From positions 62,001 to 126,000 of the forward strand of contig NC_044008.1 of assembly GCF_900496995.4 (NCBI RefSeq): DNA of 64,000 bases, written 5' to 3'. Shown here piece after piece: positions 32,801 through 44,100 of the stretch; position 1 is the stretch's first letter, and every line of letters starts with the position of its first letter. A program made the position numbers and the translations under genes. The stretch is from Aquila chrysaetos chrysaetos (Eukaryota > Chordata > Aves > Accipitriformes > Accipitridae). The notes beneath the pieces were generated by a model. The model did not search any database. It was not told the origin of the DNA and saw only the letters and a program-made list of their open reading frames with translations.

Positions 32801-35560
32801 TTAGCTGCCTAGGACCTAAATTGCACTTTCCAAGATTTCAGACTCCATGACTGTCAGTTGCAGTCTCTGCAATATGTCCTTCCTATGTCCTTTTCCCCAT
32901 GCGAATAGTAATTGGAGAGTTAGTCCAGTTTGCTTTCTAGAACCAGCTCCTAAACATCAATGTAATAAAACATTTCTGACTCTAGCAAATAGTTTGAAGA
33001 ACAATGACTGGCAATGGAAAAGATTGTATGCAAATAGCTATTATGGAAGGTGTTGGAATTGCAGGCATAAACATGATCTTATGAATAGCTCAGAATGAAT
33101 TATGCTGGAAGTTCAGATTATTCTGTAAAGACTGGGAAACTAGAAAGATGCAGGAAAGATTCAATGACCCTAAATAATTTACATTTCTGAATAAGAAAAG
33201 TCAGAAAATGCATTTGATTAAGATTTGAAGCCTGACCTGTCCACCAATAAAACCACTAATAAGATGTTAGTAATGCATTCTCACCTGGGTATGAATCTTA
33301 GTGCTGGGCATTGAAGAGACCAAACCATATCAGTAACTGTAATAATATACAGCTTCCTACCAATAACTTGCACTAGAAATACTCAGACATCACAGTGAAG
33401 CAACAGATAGTAATTGTTTAACACAGAGTTCTTGAGAAACAAGTCTTGTGGGTGATAATTGGTGGCAACCCATTTACTGCCCTTTGAATTTTGTGGATGT
33501 AGTTCAGTGTCTTTCTTGGCAGCTTTAGGAAGTTGCTGAGGTGATACTTAGTTTTAGTAAAATGGCATTTGAAAAAGAATGAAGAAACTTACCAAATATC
33601 AGAAGGTAAAAACTAGAAAGTGAATAGTCTTACAATCAATATGAAGGCTCTGGAATCACATATTTTGTGGACATCCTTAAACAAAGGAAACAATTAGGCA
33701 TGGAAAGAAAAGAGAACCCTGCACTATATGGTTATGAATAAGATGAATAGTGGTAAACAGTGGTGAATAATGCTTAAACTTTCTCAAGCTGAAAATTAAT
33801 TTCCACTGAGCTTTAGGGAGAAGCAGAACATACAGGAAGCAGTATATAAATGGAAATAGGGAGAGCAAGAATAGAAATAAATGACCATAACATATAGGAA
33901 AGGAATTTCATAATGTCAAATGCCAAGGGTGTTTGACAGTATTTATTGGGCTTGGTGGACCATAAGGTAATAGAAAGTGGATCAGTTAAGTGGATCCTGA
34001 TTCTGCCATTTCTACAGTGCTTAACCTCCACCTAAGCAGAATTAGGATGATCATCTGAGTTTCACTGCTCATTCTGTGCTCCAAACCCATGCTCCCTTTG
34101 CAGCCTTCAGTGCCAGCTGTAAGGCCTGATGATTTCTGCTGTGTTTTCCTATTGATGTTGGTTTGTTTGTATGGGGAAGGTACCAGGCATGATTGTCTTG
34201 TTCTGAATCTACACTGACAGGCTGCAGTGGAATCAGTCTATTGTTTTGGGATCCATTAGGCAGCTTCCTATTCTTGCTTTTTTCTTCTAGGCTATTCGAG
34301 CTATTAATGGTGGTGACCATGAAACTAGTGCAGAAGAGTTCACCAACCGAGTTTTCAACAAAATTGATGTGAATGGAGATGGTAAGATTCCTGTCTTAGT
34401 CATCCAACTCAGGTGGTCTCTGTGCTACAGAGAGATATCTATGTCTTCCTTTCTTGATTGAACTTTATGCCTCTTCATTTTATATTTGCTTGTTAGATGA
34501 ATTCTCACCCAGTAATGCATTCTCCGTGAATTTTGCTAAGGCATTTTTCTCCTTACATCATACATAATCAATATGACAGGATTTGTTCCCTGTACTACAT
34601 CTCACCTGTGTTCTGTCCACGACTTTGGTGGGGGGGTTTTGGAATGGGGGGGGGGGGGTTGCCTTTTTGTATGTTGCTGTGTAGCTTATGTCAGTTAGAA
34701 GTGGGAAATATTAACAGATATTAATCTGTTGTCCCAGCTGCTCCTAAATATTTCAGCAGCAGGGAAAGGAAGAACTGGAATTTAATGTTGAAGTTCCGAA
34801 TTTCTTCACTGGGTCTGCTACAGGCAGTACAGCAAGCACATGAAATGCTATGGACCAGTAAGTCAAAAGCTGGTCAACGCCACTGTAGTCACTGTATGTC
34901 CCTGACAGATATTTGTTTCCTTGCTACTTCATGTGCTCATTACCTTCTGATGTGCCCTTTTGTTATTCCAGAAGAACTCTGCCAAGCTGCTTCCCTGCGC
35001 AAGGACTTTTTGGCCTAGCACAGAAAACCTATTTCTGCCTGTCACATCTTCCTTCTGTCACTTCTTTTAAACATGAAAACCAGCAAGTATGGGGCAGATT
35101 AGGACTATGACAAATTAGTACAAAAAGGAGGCGCCTAATCCAGCCTTATTTATAGGAATCTATGATCCCACTCCTTAGCTATGCAATTCCTCTATTCTTT
35201 CCTATGGACCTTTCCCCTTGTGTGGGGAAAAAAAAAAAAAAAAAAGGAAGCTGGAGTTGCCTGGATATCAGGGAAGTTTCATATAAGCTTAAAAAGACTC
35301 TCTGAGGCCTCTTGGTGCTTTAGAACAGTGCATGTATAGTAAGTGGTCTCTAAAGTTAGATTACTGTACTCCTTTTCTTGTTTAAATGTGGATTTGCATG
35401 ATTCTGATGCCTTCTGTCTGTGTCTGACACAGGTGAACTTTCTCTGGATGAATTTGTGGAGGGAGCAAGGAAAGACAAGGAGTTCATGGAGGTGATGATG
35501 AAAAGCTTGGACCTGTCACACATTGTGGCCATGATCAACAACCGTCGGCATAGTGTATAA
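29627..35560 (+). CDS. GUCA1C: Guanylate cyclase activating protein (GCAP), complete four-exon gene
   Basis: GCAPs are calcium sensors of photoreceptor outer segments that activate retinal membrane guanylate cyclases when calcium falls, restoring cGMP after light. Exons are 29627-29824, 32421-32570, 34291-34381 and 35433-35560, giving 188 residues. Gly2 (MGNNSSS) is the myristoylation site. EF1 is degenerate (CPSG at 28-31), as in all GCAPs. The loops of EF2 (63-74, D/N/D/Y/D/E), EF3 (99-110) and EF4 (142-153) keep their calcium ligands. The three intron positions match the classic GCAP structure. GUCA1A is normally tail-to-tail with GUCA1B, and no GUCA1B exons follow here. With GOLGB1 next door (human GOLGB1 and GUCA1C share 3q13), GUCA1C is the best fit. 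The protein is more GCAP1-like than mammalian GUCA1C, so the symbol is less certain than the family. Confidence 0.9.
29825..32420 (+). other. GCAP intron 1
   Basis: This 2.6-kb intron runs GTGAGT...CCCACAG. It is AT-rich unique sequence. I recognise no CR1 or LTR and no internal gene, which is unusual for an otherwise repeat-laden window. Confidence 0.6.
32421..32570 (+). CDS. GUCA1C: GCAP exon 2
   Basis: The exon is 150 nt encoding residues 67-116: the rest of the EF2 loop (DGYIDFMEY), the linker [15 protein letters not shown] and the whole of EF3 ([12 protein letters not shown]). The donor is AAG|GTGAGT. W93 and the [10 protein letters not shown] block are strongly conserved in GCAPs. Confidence 0.95.
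32571..34290 (+). other. GCAP intron 2
   Basis: This 1.7-kb intron runs GTGAGT...TTCTTCTAG. Unique AT-rich sequence; nothing further recognised. Confidence 0.6.
34291..34381 (+). CDS. GUCA1C: GCAP exon 3
   Basis: The exon is 91 nt, residues 117-146 plus one base. It carries the central linker AIRAINGG, the EF4 entering helix [12 protein letters not shown] and the first loop positions DVNGD. It ends G|GTAAGA inside the loop glycine codon, the usual GCAP intron position. Confidence 0.93.
34382..35432 (+). other. GCAP intron 3 with homopolymer runs
   Basis: This 1.05-kb intron runs GTAAGA...GACACAG. It contains G-runs at about 34,629-34,660 and an A19-type run at about 35,228-35,246. No gene or mobile element is recognised. 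Confidence 0.6.
35433..35560 (+). CDS. GUCA1C: GCAP exon 4 with stop codon
   Basis: It completes the glycine codon, then reads [19 protein letters not shown], then [19 protein letters not shown] and stops at TAA 35,558-35,560. The C-terminal tail after EF4 is short, giving 188 residues against about 200-209 in mammalian GCAPs. Confidence 0.93.
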
Positions 35561-37924
35561 ATCAAGCTAGGACAAGACACTGTGCCAATAGACTGAACGG
35601 TGTACACACACCAGAAAGGAGAGACAGCATTTTTTAAAACAAACAGAATTGCCATAAACACACATATGGAAGTGGGAACAGAAAGACACTGCTATATTTG
35701 TGTATCTGAGTGCATGTTTCTGTACAAATATTGAAGCTCAGCCACATACATGCAAGGCGGGTTCAGAAAAACTGGATCTGGGTGGCAGTATTTGACTTGA
35801 GTTCCTAAAATTTAAAGGCCAAGTTTAAGGGCACAAATTTCCTCCTTATTCTGTGTCCCAGATTGTCACTTTGCAATGGACTAAAAGTAACGCTAAGTTT
35901 GTGAAGAGCAGTAGCAGAACTGGATGATGGAGTGTGGAAAATTTCTGACATGTACAAAAGAAGAGCTTCAAACTGTTATCAATGTAGAGAAGTATCAAAA
36001 GAATGTAACTTCCACTGTTCTTGTCATGGTGTTAGATCATAAACACCAGCATGTTTTTCCATACCAGATGTGCTTGGATTTGGTAGTCTCTACAGAAGTA
36101 GCTTTATTCATAAGATCTCAAGAGCTGAAAGAAAAATCAGTCTTTAAGGCTGATAGTGGCAAATCTGTTCCCAGCTGCACTGTCAGTAATGCTGCTGTTT
36201 GCAGCTTTCTGTGATCAAAGAACTCTTTAGCAAACAAGTCAACAGTTTAGAAGCAGCTTCTGTAACTAGAGAAAATACGCTGCTCAGTTTCCCAAAGCAG
36301 AAGAATTACCTGAGAGATCAAATCTTTTTTACACTTGTTGTCCTACTACTCTCCTCTCATACAATGGAATAAATGAAGCATGTGAAGATGATCCTAGTGT
36401 TGTTTCTTCACACATCCTTTATTGGTCTTTCTTTTTATTCTTGGGGAGAAGATCTAAGAAGCAAAAGAAACAACTCAGCAAGGTGACTTGTGAATTCTGC
36501 TGTTCATGTGAATACTGGAGTGAAGTTGATACTCCAGATCAGTGCTGCTAAAAATGACTCTGTACGTGATGGGAAGAGTGATGTAGCATGGATAGAAACT
36601 GAGCAAACTGTGTCTTGTTCACTAACATTAGGTAAGGTCACAATCAGAAGCTCCTTTGAATCTGGAGAGAACCAGAAGGTAAGAAGAATGCAGGAAAAGT
36701 TCAGCAGAGTGCCTATGCCATAGTTGGGCATGTTTTCCCTGTGCAGGAGGAAGAACTTGCAGATCTGTAACAAGAATACTTTAGAGTGGACTTAACCTTG
36801 CTTATATTTAAGTTTCTGTGATGTACATATGTATACCGAACAAAGTGTCTAGGCGTTCATCTAAGTCAAGGGAGATTTAGTCAGTATTGTCACTGGATCT
36901 TGAGAGAGTGAGTGATCACGTTTAGAGCAGGCACCAACATTTTGCCAGGGGGGCTCATACTTCAGGTCCCACTGGCATGTACACATTTTGCAGTCTTAGA
37001 GCTTCTGAGAGGAGTCACAACCTGGGTATTGGCAAACATTGCTCAGTTCTCCAGAGGATTATAGGGAGTATATGCTGTTGGACTCTGCTGTTGCTTTGGA
37101 CTGAGGAAGGCAGGGTTTTTTTTCAAGACTCTGTTGAACCTGTCCTGTACCTGTTACAAGTCCTCAGTCTCCTGCTGTTTCGTTGGTCAGTTACATGTAA
37201 AACTGCATTTTCATTATCATCTGACATACACCACCCCCCTGCTTTTTAGTTCTTAGGAAAGTAAAGAACTTTTTAAAGTGCAGCTGATGTATTAAATCAC
37301 CAAGAAGTTGTAGCTGCCAGCAGTGTTGCAGCAAGCTGCTATACATGCTGTACAGAATCTTCTTGATGTATATAAATGAGAAGGGCATGTACACAGTACA
37401 TTCTCAATAATAATCCTGAATATTTGTAAGCAGAGTTTAATTTTTAATTTTGTTTTAATAGATGTTACAGAAAACTGATTCTTCCTTAGTTGTCATTGCT
37501 GATGATGCTGGAACATTTCCTAGCTAAGATGCAGTTATGACATTTGTAATAAACAAAAAAACCACATCATGCTATCACTACACTAAGTTGCAGATGTGTG
37601 TTTTGTTCTTAATGTTCCTGTTCTTCTGTTACTGAATGACTTCACTGGGTTTTGGCTCTGCAGCCAGAGTGTTCTTTGAGAGACCGATCTGGCAGTATAT
37701 GTGCCTTTGTCAGAAGCTATGGGAAGGGAGACTGGGGAGAGGGAGAGGAAATCTCTGTAAAGAGGAGATAATTGTTTTCTGACTTACTTGGCTTTATTTG
37801 TACAGTTAAGATTAAAAAAATGTAGAATAAACATATCTTGGAACTGTTCTCTTTGATAGAAGAATAGAAGAATTGAGAGGAGGATAGAATCTAGAGCTAT
37901 GATTTGGATTCAGCACATTAGGGT
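35561..37924 (+). other. 3' untranslated region and downstream flank of the GCAP gene
   Basis: No further coding sequence is recognised; in particular there are no reverse-strand GUCA1B exons. Candidate poly(A) signals AATAAA lie at 36,368-36,373, 37,548-37,553 and 37,826-37,831, so the untranslated region may be 0.8-2.3 kb long. Confidence 0.5.
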
Positions 37925-37966
37925 TTTCAAATATCTCCAAGGATGGGAACTCTACAACTTCTCTGG
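37925..37966 (-). mobile_element. CR1 LINE, very short remnant
   Basis: TCAAATATCTCCAAGGATGGGAACTCTACAACTTCTCTGG is the reverse complement of a CR1 3' segment. It ends exactly where the GGGTTAGGG-type repeat starts. Confidence 0.6.
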
Positions 37967-38245
37967 GTTAGGGTGAGGGTTTGGAGTTAGGGGTTTAGGA
38001 TTAAGGAATATGGTTAGGATGTTAAGTGTTGAAGCTATCATTTGGAATTGGGTCAAGGGTTAGGGTTCAGGCTGGGGTTAGAATTAGGGGTTTAGGTTTG
38101 GACTTGGGCTCAGGTTTGGGATTTGGGTTAATGTTGGTAGTTTAAGGGTTAGGAATTAAAATTCAGATTACGGTTTAGGGATTTGGTTTGGGTTGGGGGT
38201 AGGGGTTAGATTTAGGATTAGGATTTAGAGAGGGTTAGAATTTGA
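37966..38245 (+). repeat. Degenerate telomere-like (GGGTTA)n block
   Basis: About 280 bp are filled with imperfect GGGTTAGGG, GGGGTTAGA, GGGTTTAGG, GGATTAGG and similar words, all in the same strand sense and with almost no C. This is what an old, mutated interstitial telomeric repeat or a variant GGTTAG-type satellite looks like. Perfect adjacent hexamers are rare, with GGGTTAGGGT at 37,966 and again at about 38,059. Confidence 0.75.
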
Positions 38246-39395
38246 AGTTTGGGGTACAGTTAAAGGCTAGGGGTCAGGTTTATCATTCAACTTCACGGGT
38301 TAGTGCTTCATGTATCTGGAGGGAGAGAGGGCTCTGGAAGCTGTTTGCAGGAGCTGTCCCAGCACTGGTTGGGACTACAGAGTCCACCGTGGAGCTGGTG
38401 GTGCTGGAACAGTTCCTGAACTGTCCTGTCCCAGGAGGTGCAGTGCTGTGTGGTAATGCAGCCCTGAGACCTGCACCAAGGCTGTGGCCCTGGCCAAGGG
38501 CCAGGTTCTGGCATGTAGGAGCTGCAGATGGGCAGATATTTATGTGGTAAAGGTGGGGGATGAGGCCTCCTGCGGTTGTTATGGTTTGGGGACTTGCCCT
38601 GTGATTGTGGGTGTGTGGAGTGAAGGTATGTCCCATGAGCCTTTGAAATACTTTTGCCTGTGTCCCCTTCCTCAGGCCACCATGTTGGGTGATGGTGAAA
38701 GGACCCAGCATGGAGATGTCACATCCTCAAGGATCACTTAAAAACCCTGCCTAACACCTACCCCCAGGACGTGGTGGAAATGGGCTTAAAAAAATGCCTT
38801 CACGTCAAAATCTAGACCTTCAGCTCAGATTACTCCTCCCTGACTCTGAGCATTGAACAGATTTCCTCTTGTCCTGGTCAGGAGAGTTCCTTCACTAGCA
38901 GGGATGGGCTGGGAGAAAGCACCTGGGAAACTTCTTGACTAGACAGAAAGCAGGGAGGAATGCAGCTGCCAAAACATCATGGACCTTAATTAGCTGTCTC
39001 ATCATCCTCTATCTCTCCTACAGACTTGGAGGGGGTCTGCCCCTGATGTTCATTACAATGTCCTGCTCTCAGAGACCAGTGGGCAACTGGCCTGTCTCCC
39101 CACCACAAAGAAAGATGCCCCTGAGGTGTTTGGACTCCACTACCTTCTTTGTGAGATGCCTTGTGACATGGAGAAAAGAGAGAATTAACGCGATGTGTGT
39201 AAGAGACCAGCCAAGCTTGTTGCCTACCCCTTTCTCTTCTGCAGAGAGAGCCCAGGCCCTGTGTGATCCTAGTGTTGATGGGTAGGTAAATGAGGGAAGA
39301 TCAGGCTGAACTGATAGCATATGTCCATACATTTTGTATGGTTTGTTCAAACTTTTATGGTTTTAATATTTTGTACCTTCTATGAAAACTGGTTT
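38246..39395. other. No gene recognised
   Basis: This is moderately GC-rich sequence downstream of the telomere-like block. Short open frames up to about 140 codons overlap each other on both strands and match nothing I know. No mobile element was identified. Confidence 0.35.
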
Positions 39396-39399
39396 GCTG

Positions 39400-39977
39400 G
39401 TAGGTGACTGTGCAAGTGAGATTTGATAAATGATCATATATTAACATTATGGTTGAAACAATAGACAAAGGGTAACCGGGGAGATAATTACAAAGTCTAG
39501 TCAAGTGACTAACTAGTAATTATTCATAAGTTTTGCAGTTCTTTGCTCTTATGATTAGATGTTCCTGTACGCTAGATGAGAACAATGCTGAAACTGACCA
39601 CATGCGATTGAAACTGCATTAAGCTTCAAGATCAAAGAACAAGGACAAGAATAAAGACTTCAAGGATAGCCAGCAAGAACTTCAAATGGGCCGGTGGTCG
39701 CAAAAGCAGCCCTTAGACTGTAATGGATCCTTCATTGCGCATGATCGGATGTAGGCAGTACTAAGATAATCAGTTGCAATTATTTTTATGTATATGTATA
39801 CTAATCTGATTAATATGCAATTAGTTATTCTATATAAGCTGTTAGTGCTAAAGCTGTGGTATGCACGCTAGGTGGAATTATCCCCCGTGCATCCAGTGCT
39901 GCAACGAAGAATGCCTGCTTTCTAAAACTCCAAAATGAGTCTTAGAGAGTTTCTTCAACCGGCTTTTCGGTATCACA
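39400..39977 (+). mobile_element. Probable endogenous-retrovirus LTR
   Basis: The block has LTR architecture: a TATATAAG box at 39,831-39,838, then CCCGTGCATCCAGTGCTGCAACGAAGAATGCCTGCTTTCTAAAAC, and an end at GGTATCACA. This downstream part is familiar from avian endogenous retroviruses. The 5' border is uncertain and no duplicated flank or retroviral gene was found. Confidence 0.55.
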
Positions 39978-40725
39978 CTTGCATGATGAACTGTGTTTGC
40001 AGCACAGGGTAGAGAAACATAAACCTGGTCTATCTGGGCAGATTTCAGGACTGGGACCTGGGAACATTTGACCATCACAGTGAACACTGCTGACTGTTCC
40101 TGCACACAGACACAAGCTTGGCTGTAGTGAGCTGTTCCATTAAACAAGAGAAGTGTGTGCTGACTCAATGAAAATATAGGATGATCTTGCTAAAGTAGGA
40201 GATTACTCGCTTGCTTTTCCTCTGTGTGCCAAGAATGCTGTTGGGAGATGTGTCATTTCTGGGCTAAACCTTGAAAAAGGATGTGTAAAAATTAGATTAT
40301 TTTCTGAGAAAAAATTTTTCTGGAAAACCTGTCTTGGAGCAAGAGAAAAATACTGAAAGGCTTCACTTAACAAAGACTACGTTAATAACTGTCTTGGTCC
40401 TCATCCAGGCAGACCATCAGAGGAATGTTCTGCTAGGGAAATCCTTTCAATCTAGCAAATGAATCAGAATAAGTCCTGCTTGATACTGGCAGTAGAATAC
40501 TTTCAAGAGAGCTCCATTTTCCCTGTTAACTGCTCTGAGAGTATAAATAAGCATACAGATGCAGGTGGGAGGGGAAGAGCAGTCCCACAGCTTGCCTCTG
40601 GCCTAAGGGCTCCAGTGTGCTTTGCAGTCAGTGCTAAAGGTAGTTTCCTCCATCCAGTGTTTGGTTCAGCTGGTTCTCTCTGCTGTTGGATGGTTTGAGT
40701 CCCTGTGCTGGTCAGGCCTCCCCAG
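39978..40725. other. No gene recognised
   Basis: Unique sequence between two LTR-like blocks; nothing supported. Confidence 0.4.
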
Positions 40726-41071
40726 TGTGGCAGTAAAACAGTTAACACCTCACTAGTTAAGAAATATTTGCAGGTAATGGTCTCACCAGTTTAATTAACA
40801 GAGGAGAGAATTATTTTTTAAAGGGCGTGCTGGCTAGACCCTCCTTATCTGAAGAATGCTATTGTTATTTACAATATCCTGCTTATCTGACACAGTTTGG
40901 TGAAGAATGAATTACATAACCTAAAGGTATATAAACTCTGTAACTTCCCCATTTGGGCAGACTTCATAATAGCAGTCAGTGTCTGTCACTCCACTGCACT
41001 GTGCTCTCCCTCATAGCTATAGTAATAAACTGCTTCTGTTCTGGCCTGACTAAAATTGCGTCCCAGTGACA
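40726..41071 (+). mobile_element. Probable small solo LTR
   Basis: It begins TGTGGCAGTAAAACAGTTAAC, carries GGTATATAAACTCTG at about 40,926-40,940 and AATAAACTGCTTCTGTTCTGG at about 41,025, and reaches CCCAGTGACA near 41,071. TATA box, poly(A) signal and TG...CA ends are the layout of an LTR. CCCAG precedes the TG at both ends, so the exact right border is ambiguous. Confidence 0.55.
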
Positions 41072-43152
41072 GCACGTCCCCTGTGTCTGTTGTAGGCTCA
41101 GTTCCTTGCACAGTGAAAAGGGCCCCTGATTCTAGCCCTCCTTCATCACAGATGTGGGGGAAAGGCTGAGTAGGTGGGAAGCAGGACAAGAGCAAATTTC
41201 TTATTTCTAATGTTTAAAGCAGTTTTCAGTAATAATCTAATGCAAACTGAAGCCCTCCCTTGAACCAGTATATTCCAGACTAAATGCTCAACATGCCACT
41301 GTAGGAGTTGGTTGTTGTTCCTCTGTGTTATGCAAGTACTATCACAATAGGAATAAATCAGGGACACACGAAGTAGCACAGCATGTGAGAAGCTGCAGGA
41401 GCACATCCCAGTGCAGTGCCAGTTGGTCCCACTGTGACACCTTTAGAGCTCACTGTGGCTCACAGATTGGTTCTGGACCATCCTGCACTTCAACAAGACT
41501 GTACTACCTAGAAGGTAGTACAGCATCTCTGTTCAGTGTTTTATACTGAGAAAAATCACGATCTGTGTCTTTCAATCACGGGAAAGACACATCGTGATTC
41601 AGGTTAGAAATTATCAATTTTAATGTAAATTTGCTGGAGGTTTTCGGTTTGGTTTCTTTGGGTTTTTTTTCTCTGAAATAACTTTCCAAATATTTTTTCC
41701 CAATGCAGTTCACCCTTTATTTCCTGATGTTCCTTTCCAGGGGGCTTTCCAGAATGGGCCTCATTGTGGCAGACTCTCTTATGTGTCCTAGTGAGACTCT
41801 GAACTAGGGGTGTTTCAATAATTTTTTACAGTCAAGAAGAGTGTATAGCAAGTAGAGCTGGCTGAGAGGCTTGCAGCCTGTTTCGGTACGAGCAACAGGC
41901 TATCCCTACACATGGGTTACAGAGACACTTTTTTCCCTGAAGAATAAAATCGATGTATGTTGTCCACTAAGAAGAGCTGGCAAGCTGCTCCCAACAAGCT
42001 GTATGCTTCATAGGCCCATTTTTTGACTCTCCAGTAGGTTTCTTTGGGAACAGACTGGATTTTGCTGGGTATCTCTTGGTAACTGAGCTATGGATAAGCA
42101 TGTTTTGGCCTCTTCCAGCCAACGCGCACCTCTGTGGCACAGCTGCAGAACTGCTTCTGTGGCTGCAGGTGTGCACCTGCATGCGCAGCCTGTGACAGCT
42201 TCCCTTGCCTGGGGGAAGACCCTTGCACTGGTGGCTGGCTGCTCCTGGCTTGTGCCATGGCGTTGGACACTGCTAGCCCTTGTGTACCTGCCTGCAGATT
42301 TGGCCAGCAGCGGGATTGCCCCAACACCCATGCAATCATTTAAGCTTGGACCTGGTTGCAGAGCTCCTGCAAGAAGAGGTTAAGCTGAGGCAGTGGCAGC
42401 TGGACGAAGCTGGCTGCCCCACGTCACCAGCCAGCCCTCAGCTACTATCATCCACAGCCACACCACTCACAACAACTGCATTTTGATTTTTTTTATGGCT
42501 GTAAAGCAAAGCAAGCTTTTGTGGTGAGGATTTAAGCAATGCCAGCTCACAGCTCAGTGCTGGTAACTTGCTGTTTGACCAAAGCACTGAGAATAATGGG
42601 TGGCCTGTTTAAACTGCTGGCTGCTGTGCTAATGTACAAAATGCTACAGAGCTTTTATGGCAGCCTGTCGGAACCCAGCAGACACCAGACTCAGTGCCAA
42701 AGCATGTATGGAAGGAGGATGGTGTGACAGCCCCTTTGCAGAGGCCAGATTTTGCAGTCCAAGACACTGCCCCTCGTCCTGTGCAGGGCCTGGCTCAGCA
42801 CCTTGGGCAGCCCCGAGACAGAGCTCATGGCCTTGCTCGGTGCCAGCACCTGTCTGATACCACAGGAAATTGCCCGGTAGCAGCGTAGCTACAACAGGTC
42901 CTGTGCTGAGCTCAACACATGACCCTTGCAAAATAAAGACGTAATCCTGGAACTGTAGCCTTGTTCCCAACTTGATTTTGCCATTCTACCATCAGTGATG
43001 TGCTGAGGGTCAGACAAGTGGTGGCAGTGCGCCACACGCAGCCACTGCCTGGGCAGGGAGCTCTGAGCCCACTGCTGCCGTCAAAGATTTCCCACAGACG
43101 GGCCATGCTGCACCGGTGCCACACCAGCACTCTGCCGCAGCCCTGGTATTGC
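41072..43152. other. No gene recognised; flank 3' of the olfactory receptor
   Basis: Mixed AT- and GC-rich sequence. Overlapping short frames at 42.0-43.0 kb reflect GC-rich composition. A plus-strand AATAAA at about 42,933 has no coding sequence before it. Confidence 0.35.
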
Positions 43153-44100
43153 TCATGCATTGCTGCCTGGGGAGGCCGGCATGCCCCGTCCCCACACAGC
43201 CTTCCGCAGGGCCCGCCGCACCTCCCAGTTGCGGAGGCTGTAGATGAGAGGGTTCAGCATCGGGGTGACGATGCAGTACAGTGCGGAGACCAGTGTGTCA
43301 GCTGCCGGGGAGTAGCCGGAGCTGGGACGGTTGTAGTTCAGGTTGGCTGTCGCAAAGTACAGGGTGACCACGAGCAGGTGGGCAGAGCACGTGGAGAAGG
43401 CCTTCTGCCGGCTGGTGGCCACAGGCATCCCAAGGACAGTGGCCAGGATGCGGAGGTAGGAGATAGCGACAAGCAGGAAGGGGCTGAGGCCCACAAAGAC
43501 ACTGGCAGCATGGAGTGCCACTTCGCTGGGGCGGGTGTTGCTACACGCGGCCCTCAGCAGTGGGGGGACGTCACAGAAGATGTGCTGGAGCTGGGGAGCC
43601 CCGCAGAAGGAGAGCCTGGAGGCCAGGAGGGTGTGAATGGCCGAGTCCAGCATCCCCCAGAGCCAGCAGCTGGTGGCTGCCGCCACACAGACACCCCAGC
43701 TCATGGCATGGGCATAGTGCAGGGGCTGGCATATTGCTGCATAGCGGTCGTAGGCCATGACAGCCAGGAGCGCGCACTCGGCCCCTGCGCACCCCATCAG
43801 GAAGAACATCTGTGCCAGGCACCCGTGGTAGGAGATGGTGGCCTGCGGGCGCAGGGTATTTGTCAGGATCTTGGGCACCGTCACTGATGAGTAGCAAATG
43901 TCCAAGCAGGACAGGTGACTGAGGAAGAAGTACACGGGGCTGTGGAGATGGGGATCCAGGAACACGAGGGTGAGTATTGCAGAGTTCCCCAGCAGCGTGG
44001 CCAGGTAAATAGCCAGGAAAAGAACAAAGAGGAAGGGCTGGCCATGGGAAAAGCCCAGGAGCATAAACTCTGTCACATGAGTCTGGTTCTCACCTGCCAT
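43153..44100 (-). CDS. Olfactory receptor, class II, intact single exon
   Basis: This is a seven-transmembrane odorant receptor, expected in olfactory neuron cilia coupled to Golf. The 315-residue frame is complete and unbroken. Landmarks are an N-glycosylation site NQT (5-7), GN in TM1 (38-39), LHSPVYFFLS (52-61; the family usually has M where this has V), MAYDRYAAIC after TM3 (115-124), the loop cysteines C94, C166, C176 and C186, SY in TM5 (214-215), KAFSTCSAHL (233-242) and PMLNPLIYSLRN (280-291). It resembles OR5V1/OR12-like class II receptors more than the bird-expanded OR14 (gamma-c) group, but I cannot fix a subfamily. A CTGCCCACAG acceptor sits 18 bp upstream of the ATG, as expected for a spliced 5' untranslated exon. 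The coding sequence is much richer in GC than its flanks. Confidence 0.93.
   Translation of the reverse strand: MAGENQTHVTEFMLLGFSHGQPFLFVLFLAIYLATLLGNSAILTLVFLDPHLHSPVYFFLSHLSCLDICYSSVTVPKILTNTLRPQATISYHGCLAQMFFLMGCAGAECALLAVMAYDRYAAICQPLHYAHAMSWGVCVAAATSCWLWGMLDSAIHTLLASRLSFCGAPQLQHIFCDVPPLLRAACSNTRPSEVALHAASVFVGLSPFLLVAISYLRILATVLGMPVATSRQKAFSTCSAHLLVVTLYFATANLNYNRPSSGYSPAADTLVSALYCIVTPMLNPLIYSLRNWEVRRALRKAVWGRGMPASPGSNA

Noticed and set aside
37966-38245. Telomere-like block as evidence that this is a chromosome end
   Set aside because: The repeats are too degenerate and are flanked by ordinary unique sequence and genes on both sides, so it is interstitial.
43000-43887. 295-codon open frame on the plus strand
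   Set aside because: It is antisense to the olfactory receptor, a by-product of its high GC content; the minus-strand receptor frame has all family motifs.
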